Assembly (NCBI GenBank): GCA_949825045.1
Contig: OX463820.1
Span: 4,104,501-4,168,500, forward strand
DNA from: Argyresthia goedartella
Taxonomy: Eukaryota; Arthropoda; Insecta; Lepidoptera; Argyresthiidae
Length of the DNA stretch: 64,000 nt
Direction of reading: 5' to 3'
Part shown: piece after piece, positions 9,934 through 18,375 of the stretch
Layout: each line of letters begins with the position of its first letter
Numbering within the stretch: the stretch's first letter is position 1
Position numbers and translations under genes: made by a program
The notes under the pieces: model-generated
The model's input: the letters and a program-made list of their open reading frames with translations, nothing else
The model's database searches: none
What the model was told of the DNA's origin: nothing

Positions 9934-11454
9934 ATCATTCCCCCCTCCCTTCAAAAAAAAAATCCATTTTTTTTTTCAAAGTGGCAACCCTAACTCAAAG
10001 TCTAAAATCTAAAACGACAACCCTATCTCAAAGTCTAAAATCTAAAAAACATTAAATGTTAACATTAAGTGAGCTTGCTATGCTTGAAATCTAAAAAACA
10101 GTAAATATGCCGCAAGCATAATTTTAAATAACATCGAGTACCCTAATCCTTATATGTCCAACCATCCCATTTAACCTACTTAATTAAACATTAAATACCT
10201 TAACATTAAATTCTGATCACGCATAAGACCAGTACCAAAACAAAACATTGACATGGATAAGAATAAATTGACAAGAAGTAGAATAAACTGACCGAAGGTC
10301 ATATGTTAAGTTACACACCTAACTACACTTAGGGTGTAGATCTTACTTAATATAAACCTAACTACACTTAAGGTGTAGGCTATGCACCTTAAAAAACTTA
10401 AATTATAACACCCTATGATCCCATCATACAATTATTCGCGGCTTAACACTAACCTACCTAATGCTAGAAAACTCTCTATTACAATACGAAGGCAAACAGC
10501 TGAATCTAGCTTAGATTTAGCTTCTCGAATGGTTATCATTCGACAAACTTTCTGACAAAAAAAACTAGCGAAAAACTTATCAGACAACTATAAGAACCTC
10601 CGTTCTTAAAATTAACACATCTCCATCTTTGCTTAACACATTCATTTTAAAAATTCATTTTTTCCACCGAATGGAAATATTTCACAAATTAACGCAGGCA
10701 AAGATCAAAGAAAAAATTTATCATTTTCAAATATAGGAAACTTCAACCATATTAACAGGATTAATCTATAGAACCGTATTACTAAGCCACAGCATAAGAA
10801 TGAGTCATTAAAATTCGTTCCAATAATATGATGAAATCAACTAGCTTTAAAACCGATACTACAACTTACAAACATCTCAACTAATCCATTGGAATTCAGT
10901 AAACTGTCTTTTACTATTAACAGTTTAAGATAATCGCCGTGAGTTGCAACCAATTACCCAAGTTAAAACACTACAAAGAATCTCGAATGTGTATCGAATA
11001 CCCGAGTTATCCCACATCAGAAATTACTTTCATTGAGAAACCTTCGTTACCAACTTTATGAACAACCCTTACTCTCCCCTTACCAAATCATCCCAACTCT
11101 ATACTTTAAGAACGCAGGAACCAAAACAGAACCCTATGACTAATAGCTATTGCCTCGTCATACTGCTCTCAAAGATAAAACCAGGCGATCGGTTCAAACA
11201 ATTATTCGAACTGTCGTTTATAAAAGTTTCTCATATAAAGGTAATCTACCACGGAAATCTAGTATGTTACAGATATTTCTTGGGTCTTTGGTGAACGGTC
11301 CTTATCAAACATCATAGTTCAGCAACAACATGAAAAGAAACACCGGTTAATAAACAATTCATAACACTACCGCATACATAAACCACAAACTAACAACCGG
11401 GATAAAATTATATTATACTCCTAATGAATAATTATTTAATATCAGACGAACTCC

Positions 11455-11595
11455 TCAACGCAGTACAAAGCGTTTTAAACGATTTGTGTTAACAATTACG
11501 CCCCGTGACCGTGAGTTCAGACGACGAATCAGCACATTAGACCTCCCAACGATCTCAATGACCTTGTATGGTCCTTGATACAGACGTACCAACGT
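11455..11595 (-). pseudogene. Gypsy A integrase C-terminal remnant
   Basis: The minus strand reads RLYQGPYKVIEIVGR and a VNTNRLKRFVLR end before a stop, the GPY/F-type C-terminus of gypsy integrase. The same remnant survives in gypsy B at 43255-43397. Everything upstream up to the leader is deleted. Confidence 0.7.
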
Positions 11596-11782
11596 CTTTA
11601 TCTTCATCTTTATCAATTAGGCAGTGATCGTATAGTGGTTAGGACCGCTACATTCCTCGATTCTTCAAGGTCTGGATCGACGATCACTATCCTCTTCTAT
11701 TACGTCACTTCTTATGACGTCACCTCTTATTCCTTATGAAGCGGTCTTCTTATTTCTCCGGTTCGTTCGGCGCCTCCGCCAA

Positions 11783-12116
11783 TGTAGGCTCTTGAGCACT
11801 TCTTTGAGCACTACCTATACTTGAAATATATAATATAAAGACTTGACTTGACTTGAATTGTGTTTTATTTTATCATGTATGGTTACAATTTGTATAAAAG
11901 GGATCAAACTGGCTCGATAGCCATTACGCTAATCCTAACTATATAATTTAGCTCAGTCGCTGGCCGAAGCCTAAGGTGAAGTGTGTCACATTGACTTTTC
12001 ACATCCAAACCTCTTTCTTTTTTTAATTACAAATTACGTAACAGTGTCAAAGTGAACACCCACTCTAAAGAGGCCCGTATACAATATTATCGCATAGACA
12101 AATATCAAACCTTACA
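11783..12116 (-). repeat. Gypsy A LTR (5' in element orientation)
   Basis: TGTAGGCTCTTGAGC to CAAACCTTACA on the plus strand. It is next to the leader TTGGCGGAGGCGCC (minus strand, just downstream of the LTR), which also follows the LTR of gypsy B. Confidence 0.85.
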
Positions 12117-12124
12117 ATCATTCA

Positions 12125-12469
12125 TGTAAGGTTCACCTAATTAAACTCCCTAGCCCTACAGATTAGGTAGGCAACTATAAAGACGTTAATAACACCAAAC
12201 TTGTGTTTATTGATCGAATATAGTTACACTTTGTATAAAGGGGATCAAACTGGCTCGATAGCCATTACGCTAATCCTAGCTATTTCATTTAGCTCAGTCG
12301 CTGGCCGAAGCCTAAGGTGAAGTGTGTCACAATGACTTTTCACATCCAAGCCTCTTTCTTTTTTTAATTACAAATTACGTAACAGTGTCAAAGTGAACAC
12401 CCACTCTAAAGAGGCCCGTATACAATATTATCGCATAGACAAATATCAAACCTAACTATATACCTTACA
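12125..12469 (-). repeat. Extra upstream LTR of gypsy A
   Basis: A third, more divergent LTR with TGTAAGG...CCTTACA ends. It is separated from the next LTR by TGAATGAT in element orientation; GAATGAT is also the last sequence before the 3' LTR in both copies. This suggests a collapsed tandem dimer. Confidence 0.8.
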
Positions 12470-12513
12470 GTATTTACTCAAGGCACTAATCACATTAAAT
12501 AATTATTATAATA

Positions 12514-13820
12514 CATAGTCAGGTCATAAGTTCTGTCACATGTGCAATATGAAATAATTTAGACATGTTTATTATTTATGTAAACATTTATATAGCAAAA
12601 TCAAGTTAATAAAACATAGATTCTTATGGTAATAAAGTTTATTCAAAATGACTCCCGCGATTTTGAATACAGGCCTTTATTCTGCGCGGCCAGTCGTCTA
12701 TCGCAGCACGAACGAGGTCCATGTCAATATCGGCGGCTGCCTTAATCAAGGATGCCTTGAGTGACTCCAAATCAGGATGAGGCTTTGAGCAGGCCTTTTC
12801 CTCCAAGTGTTGCCATATCTTGTAATCTAACGGACTCAAATCTGGACTGGAGGAGGGCCAGTCTTCGTGCCGGATGAAGTCGATTTCACGCGCCACCAGC
12901 CAGTCTTGTGTGCTTTTCGCTCTATGAGCTGGCGCAGAATCTTGTTGGAATACCCAGTGCCTGTTATTAAACATGGTATGAGAAACAGGATCCACAAGGT
13001 TCTTGAGGACTGTATTTTGATACACAACTGCATTCGTTTTTACGCCTTTCTCACAAAAATGTACCTCAGTTAAGACTCAGTAGAGACTCCCAAACAAACC
13101 ATGAGCGAGGATGGAAAATGACCTCGTTGGACACGCGGAATACGGTTGCTCGCTTCTTCACTGCTGTGTGCGTACACCTTATCATTTTGTTTGTTGTAGC
13201 TCTCTTCCACGGTGAAAATTTTTTCATCCTTAAAAGAATTTCCCGATGCTTTTTTCCCGCGTACCGCTTCAACAAAGCGCGGCATCTCTTCAGTCTCAGG
13301 TCCATTAAAAGAGCTTCCAAACGATGTCCTGTTTTTCTTCGATATGCCCTAAGCCCTAAGTCTTCATTTAACACCCTTTTCACCGTGGTCCTGCTTAACC
13401 CCATCTGAAGGGCCAACAGTTTCTGCTAACGTATGGGATTTCTTTGAATTCGCGCCTTCACAGCTTTTATCACTGCTGGAGTCCTAACAGAGCGAGGGCG
13501 AACACTTCTTGACCTGTCATCTACACTAGAGTCTTCATTGTATCGTTTTATGGTACGATAAACGAATCTTTTGGTTATATTCAAATTTTACAGTAAGTCG
13601 AAAATCTGAATTGGCGCGTAACCGCAACGATGCAACGCAATAACTGCGACACGGTCTTCTTTAAGTGTTCACTCCATATTTTAAAATGAGGAAAATTCAA
13701 AAAAGTACACATTTTTATTTTCATGATAAATTCGAAATTCGAATTCAATAAACTTTTTTGTGGCCAGCGTTCTAAATTCAAAAGTTTTTATTGTGTGACA
13801 GAACTTATGACCTGACTGTG
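12514..13820 (-). mobile_element. maT-type mariner element (1.3 kb) with TIRs and TA duplication
   Basis: Terminal inverted repeats of about 28 bp: CATAGTCAGGTCATAAGTTC at 12514 and the complement of CACAGTCAGGTCATAAGTTC at 13820. TA dinucleotides flank both ends (12512-12513 and 13821-13822), the standard Tc1/mariner target duplication. Length 1307 bp. It encodes a decayed transposase on the minus strand. A second, end-less copy lies at 25764-26232. Confidence 0.9.
12639..13677 (-). pseudogene. maT (DD37D) transposase, decayed
   Basis: From the N-terminus (13677 downward): helix-turn-helix region with RFVYRTIKRYNED, then GLSRTTVKRVLNEDLGLRAY, a damaged first catalytic block, then FQQDSAPAHRAKSTQDWL and WPSSSPDLSPLDYKIW. 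The spacing from the Asp of QQDSAPAH to the Asp of SPLDY is 37 residues, which defines the maT (DD37D) group of Tc1/mariner elements. At least three in-frame stops in the N-terminal part and frameshifts around 13030-13090 inactivate it. The C-terminal 128 residues are open. Confidence 0.85.
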
Positions 13821-13853
13821 TATATATTAATATTGTACTCAGTGCCATAAGAC

Positions 13854-14106
13854 TGAGTACAGTACAATAGATCATGTGAGCACCAGCCCATCAGTTGTAA
13901 TCAGTTCCTAAATAATGTATTTTAAGTGTTTTCTCCCGTACAAAAAAATAATCAACATTATTTTTCTCACTTGTGGAGCAACTAATCCACTCCATGTTTT
14001 AATATGACATATAGGGAAGTATACTGGAGACATAACATATTTTTTTATAATTATTCCAGACATTATGTTCCTATGAGTATGGAGGAACAAATCCTAGACC
14101 ACTGCG
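13854..14106 (-). repeat. Transib right terminal inverted repeat, outer part
   Basis: This is the complement of 6288-6532. The inner part of the same repeat (complement of 6533-6640) lies at 9510-9605. Gypsy A and the maT element separate the two pieces. The terminal heptamer reads CGCAGTG instead of CACAGTG, a single substitution. Confidence 0.75.
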
Positions 14107-14424
14107 TCCGTCAGACGTCTGTCACCAGGCTGTATCTCATGAAACGTGATAGTTAGACAGTTTAAATTTTCACAGATGATGATTTTCTATTGCCGCTAAA
14201 ACAACAAATACTAAAGATCTGAATAACATAAATATTGAAGGGGGCTCCCATACAACAATTATTTCAATACCACATACAAACTTATGAATGCACCTGATTA
14301 CGTACATGGAGTGTGAAAGTAGCCGCACTAATAACTTTGTAAACAACATTTCATGTTAAATCCATTGTTCGGTAGTACGGAACCCTTAGTGCGCGAGTTC
14401 GACTAGCACTTGACCGGTTTTTGA
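14107..14424 (+). repeat. Right half of the dispersed repeat flanking the Transib
   Basis: Continues the repeat broken at 6287: TCCGTCAGACGTCTGTCACC, then AGGCTGTATCTCATGAAACG and further, ending GCACTTGACCGGTTTTT. Together the two halves give a repeat of about 385 bp of a type abundant in Lepidoptera. Confidence 0.75.
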
Positions 14425-14505
14425 ACAATATATGAGTTCAGCTGATGATAATACCTTCGCTGAGTGTGCTATATTTGTATGTACAGTAGTGACTAGATTA
14501 CTCAC

Positions 14506-14661
14506 CGAAACATTGTTTCCCCAAGTGTGTTTATGGGTTGCCTCAAAGTTCAGGTAGTAGGCGCTCTTTCTACCATAACGCTTTACGTAAAGTTTTGGTG
14601 AATCCACGTATGATTTGTTGTAGTATGATATCTCTGCGCGTTGCCATATAACTTGAAGGCC
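14506..14661 (-). CDS. Exon 2 of a DM8/DUF1091-like secreted protein gene
   Basis: An acceptor (TATTGTCAAG) at 14662 and a donor (GTGAGT) at 14505-14500 bound 52 codons in phase 0. The peptide contains GLQVIWQRAEISYYNKSY, LYVKRYGRKSAYYLNFEAT and WGNNVS. The next exon of the gene is at 3575-3724, so the intron between them is about 10.8 kb and holds the whole Transib nest, a SINE and RTE debris. The YYLNFEAT..NNVS pattern is the core of DM8-type domains. The reading is based on splice signals and frame continuity only. Confidence 0.7.
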
Positions 14662-14825
14662 CTTGACAATACAGAATGATATTTTAAGGGTTAGATTGGA
14701 ACGTTTTAGAAATTTTATATAGCACAGACATTATCCAACCAAACCTGTCTTATTAATTTATAGGACAAAACTTGGTCCACATTAGATAAACTTCACATGA
14801 ACTATGTAAATGTTGGTATACTCAC

Positions 14826-14882
14826 ATCTATAACCGCAGTCATTAGCACGATTATTCCGACGATGGATATTGTTAGAGACAT
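14826..14882 (-). CDS. Exon 1 (signal peptide) of the DM8-like gene
   Basis: An ATG at 14882 opens 19 codons (MSLTISIVGIIVLMTAVID) ending exactly at a GTGAGT donor, phase 0. The peptide is a hydrophobic signal sequence that fits a secreted protein. The intron to exon 2 is 164 bp. No start-site context or promoter could be established beyond this. Confidence 0.65.
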
Positions 14883-15227
14883 GATTTACTTATGATCAAA
14901 ATATAAACAAAATGATCTGCGAATATGTAGGTAAGGAATAAATGTATGTAGTAATGCCTTCATCAACTATATAGGTCACTAGCTTTAGCCCGTGACTTCG
15001 TTTGCACTTTATAGTTACACTTTTCAGTCACATTTTTACTGTTGTGTGCGTCGAAGTCCTTGTGTGTTGTTTCGAGTGTCAAAATAATCGGCCAATTATG
15101 TTTGCGTTAACTTTGAAAGTTTTTTTTTTTCTCATCTACAATGGTGAGACGGAAAATGGTTCGAACAATTGTGCATGAAGACTGGCATACTCTTGTTTCG
15201 CCATAATGTACGGAAATCATCATCATC
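14883..15227. other. Upstream region of the DM8-like gene, nothing recognised
   Basis: It should hold the promoter and 5' UTR of the minus-strand gene. I see no clear TATA-Inr arrangement. A short ATC microsatellite sits at 15216-15229, next to the SINE. Confidence 0.35.
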
Positions 15228-15460
15228 ATCATGCCTACGAAGCCAAGGGTCCCGGGTTCGAGTCCCGGTGGGGGTAAATATTTGTTTGGTGAGAACGGAT
15301 GTTTGTACCCTAGTCATGGTTGTTTATCTATCTAAGTATAATATTTATCTATATAAATATGTGTATCAATGTCTAGTACCCAAGATACAGGGAATCCTAG
15401 TTTGGGGCTAGATCAATGTGTGTAAATAGTGTCCAAGGTATTATTATTATTATTATCATC
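15228..15460 (+). mobile_element. tRNA-derived SINE, copy 2 (5' truncated head)
   Basis: Same body as 5424-5686 and an intact B box GGTTCGAGTCC at about 15255-15265, but the A-box half of the tRNA head is replaced by a CATCATCATC microsatellite. It ends in an ATTATTATT tail. 5' truncation removes the internal promoter, so it is transcriptionally dead. Confidence 0.8.
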
Positions 15461-15616
15461 TACATACTTTTGATTCTAATATTTAATTTACCCTATTGAC
15501 AGACACAGATTTCATCTCGGGCTGCAAATATCAAGATTTTTCAAAAAAGTGAACAGTGTCAGTTACGACCCGGCTAAAGTCCTATAATTACTTGCTTTAC
15601 GTAGCGTTTGCATGAT

Positions 15617-15801
15617 ATACAGGTGTAACAAAAAGACTTAGCATATTTTAAGGGGCTCTATAAGAGACATCATTCTAAGCAGCTTTAACTACGAAACCGA
15701 TTTGATCAGAGCAACTAACACATATTGATGAATTTTGAACATAGAATGATGCCCCTAACAACCCCGAAAAATATGACTACTCCTATCTGATACAACCTGT
15801 A
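15617..15801. mobile_element. Short MITE with ACAGGT(T)GTA.CA ends
   Basis: Inverted ends ACAGGTGTAACAAAA (left) and ACAGGTTGTATCAGA (right, complement), with TA flanks. No coding capacity; about 185 bp. Probably a Tc1/mariner-related miniature element. Confidence 0.5.
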
Positions 15802-17854
15802 TAATTTGCCATTGTCGATCAGGTGTTGTGTAATAGTAGATTATAAGATCAATAAGGACATAAAACAACGACAACAACAACCGAGCCGTAGACGAGATTG
15901 TATAATTAAATCGAGGATAAAGTGGGTTTTAAGACCGAGTTATATACTCTGCTTTTCACGTCAATTGCAAAAAAAACAACTAAAAAAGTCAAAAACAAGA
16001 CAGCCTACTTCCCGCCACTGCTTTTTTTTATTTGTTGCATGTAATTTGAGCTTAGATCGTGCCATGCTGCCGAGACATACGTTGTTTTTTTAATGTTTTT
16101 TAATAACACTTGGTTTTATTAGTTTGTAGTTTATTTTTTTTACTATGCAAAAAAGAATGAAAATAAATGAAAGTAATAAATAAATGTATTAAAATAACAA
16201 GTTTATTTTATGCAGTCACCTCGTCTGTCTGGCTGAATTATCTTAGTCTAGATGAAGACTTTATACACTAGTGCATAAAATGCGATTTTATGCAGTTTAT
16301 ATCCCACATAAAGAAGGACTTTTCGAGTATAAGAAGTGAAAATAAAGTTGGTCTTATCAAATCTGGTTCATATTTCAAATAACTACTTCAAAAATGTCAC
16401 TACACTTTCCAGCTATAGCCTGTATTGTATAGTGTGATCAGAGTCAATCCGGTTCTACCGGGATATTTTAAATTCTGAATTTAGAGCCATGTAACATTTT
16501 CATATATTTTCCAACACCCGTAGCATGCCGAGAGTTTACGCAGAAAATGAGGGACAGAGCTATATCTAATTTCGCGACGATTTTGCATCTGATCTGAACC
16601 GACTTGATATTTATTCAATGATTATATAAAAAAAGTTTTGGGGCTCTATTAGTCCACTTTACATGGTGTACCAGCTTTTTTACCTTTTGAATTCCTATTC
16701 CTGTTAAAGTAATGAAATTCTAAGTGCCGTTTTCGGGATGCCCAGCCTTAAGGACTCATTTCTAGAAATGCCATTTCCCGTTATATGTTTTGAATTTTAT
16801 TACCTATTACATAAGGTTCAAAATCTCAATGCCCCACGCGCAGGCGCGGTAATGGACTGTTTACGAGAATTAAAAAAAAATCGATGTATCAAATTAAAAA
16901 CACAATCCCAATAAAAATCCCATGCAAAAATTTAAATTTTGAAGATATTTTTGACCTCCTTAGGGTCTGATTTCAGTAGAATCCTTTCTTATACTTTATT
17001 CCCTACATCATAAAAGGAAGATACCGTCAAAACTTCAGCCTTCTGGCTCTAGCCGTTAGGCCCCTGAGTTGATATATCAGTCAGTCAGGACTTTGAATTT
17101 TATAAGAATAGTTTATAATAGAATAGAATAGCATCGCCCGCGCAAACTCCAGTCCAGTCCATAACCTCACCTCCCCCCACTCACCTTCCCCCACTCCCCT
17201 CCCCCCACTCCCCTCCCCTACCTCATCCCTCTCCCCCCCTCCCTTCCCCTTCCTCCACTTCCCTTTTCCTCAATCCCCCTCCCTCACCCTCCTCACCCCG
17301 GTTAGAAGATCCCTGCCCCTAAAGCCCTCAATAGCCATAGAGACGTCTACTCTATACCGAGCTCTAGCTCTAGCTATATCAGTCAGTCAACCAGTCAATA
17401 AGTCTGGGCTTTTAAGTCTATATATATAGTTAGGTATGGTATGTTCAGTCATCATTAGTGTTGCTATTACCTATACTATATGAATTTAATTTATCAAACA
17501 CAATAATGAAGATAGAAATGGAATTATGGGAAAATCCAAATGTAGGTACCAAAAATTTTAATGCACCTAATTGCTTATCTCTCTTATCTACCCAATTTAT
17601 AACAGACATGAATGTGACGGTACAACTATTAATTTCTCATCATGATCATAACGTTGATACAGCTCGCGCCAGGTTTCTCCAGCTCTGAATGCCGCCTGGA
17701 GGGGGAGGTAGAGTAGCGGCGCATGGGCACAGGAGAGAGAGTATACATGGGCGAGGGAGACAGGTGGCAGCTGTTTCAAGTGTTTAGAAACTAGGCGGGG
17801 CCTGTACAATACAATTATGCTTTGGATGGATCGAATTCGCACAGCTGTCCTCTA
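15802..17854. other. Long stretch without a recognised gene
   Basis: Contains AT-rich sequence, a nearly pure C/T tract at about 17165-17300, and at 17310-17370 a segment whose complement recurs at 32345-32400. No supported coding exon was found. Confidence 0.4.
17165..17300. repeat. Polypyrimidine tract
   Basis: About 135 bp of almost pure C and T (CCTCCCCCCACTC-like units). The related reverse-oriented purine tract is at 32405-32517, and both adjoin the same ~60-bp sequence, so the tract is part of a dispersed repeat. Confidence 0.8.
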
Positions 17855-18375
17855 TGATCGATCGAGGAGGGTGTTCTGAGCGACTACCTCCTAGTGTGGG
17901 GGTGCTGAAGTGATGCAGAAGGATACGTCCGCCTGCATAACTTCTGCTTCCTCCTGGTGCACCCTGGTAACAGCGGCTAGTGACTGGTCCCCGGACCTCT
18001 TACTAGCCGATGGCTAAAAGTAGCTCCGGTTCTGTCGGTTAAAGTGGGTGTACCCGGCAGACTATCTACACTCACCTGCGTCTTGTGGTCTGCGCAGTTG
18101 ACCACCGTAGGCCAGGATGAAGGGGTCCTGGGGGGTTGAGCCGAGCGTTGCTGTGGATTTAGCTTCGTAAGGCAACACGCCCTCTTTGGCCTGGATTTCA
18201 GGCAAAACGGTAGCCTCGCCCGTAGCCGCGGGTTGGGGTAACGGCCAAGTGTCCCGTCAGAGGGCCACGGCTAGGGGTGTAGGATCCGCTAAGGCGTCAG
18301 TCATAGCGGAGGGATGGGTCATGCTGACGGGGTAAGCTTCGGTGACTACGGCGGTGGGACCATGTCGCTGACACC

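Larger units (their letters stand above)
9606..12469 (-). mobile_element. Gypsy A: internally deleted LTR retrotransposon with tandem LTRs
   Basis: In element orientation (minus strand) the order is LTR (12469-12125), eight bases, LTR (12116-11783), deleted internal region, LTR (9933-9606). The internal part keeps only the 5' leader, the last residues of integrase (11455-11595) and the long 3' non-coding region, all homologous to gypsy B (33721-45515). Gag, protease, RT and most of integrase are gone. Left flank GTAC (9602-9605) and right flank GTAT (12470-12473) fit a 4-bp target duplication with one change. Inserted into the right inverted repeat of the Transib. Confidence 0.8.
6288..14106 (-). 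mobile_element. Transib (RAG1-related) DNA transposon with nested insertions
   Basis: Left end CACAGTGGTCTAGGATT at 6288; right end AATCCTAGACCACTGCG at 14090-14106 in inverse orientation. The ends are inverted repeats of about 350 bp: 6288-6640 matches the complement of 13854-14106 continued by 9510-9605, with roughly one difference in eight by eye. Between them lies the C-terminal half of a Transib transposase on the minus strand, in at least four exons. CACAGTG is the classic heptamer of Transib termini and V(D)J recombination signals. Three later elements sit inside: a Jockey LINE (about 7690-8640), gypsy A (9606-12469) and a maT mariner (12514-13820). Without them about 2.6 kb of Transib remains. 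The N-terminal part of the transposase is missing, so it is not autonomous. Confidence 0.8.

Noticed and set aside
11621..11688. Functional tRNA-His gene
   Set aside because: The anticodon arm and T-loop do not fit and the acceptor pairing is partial. Only a tRNA-like relic inside a gypsy is supported.
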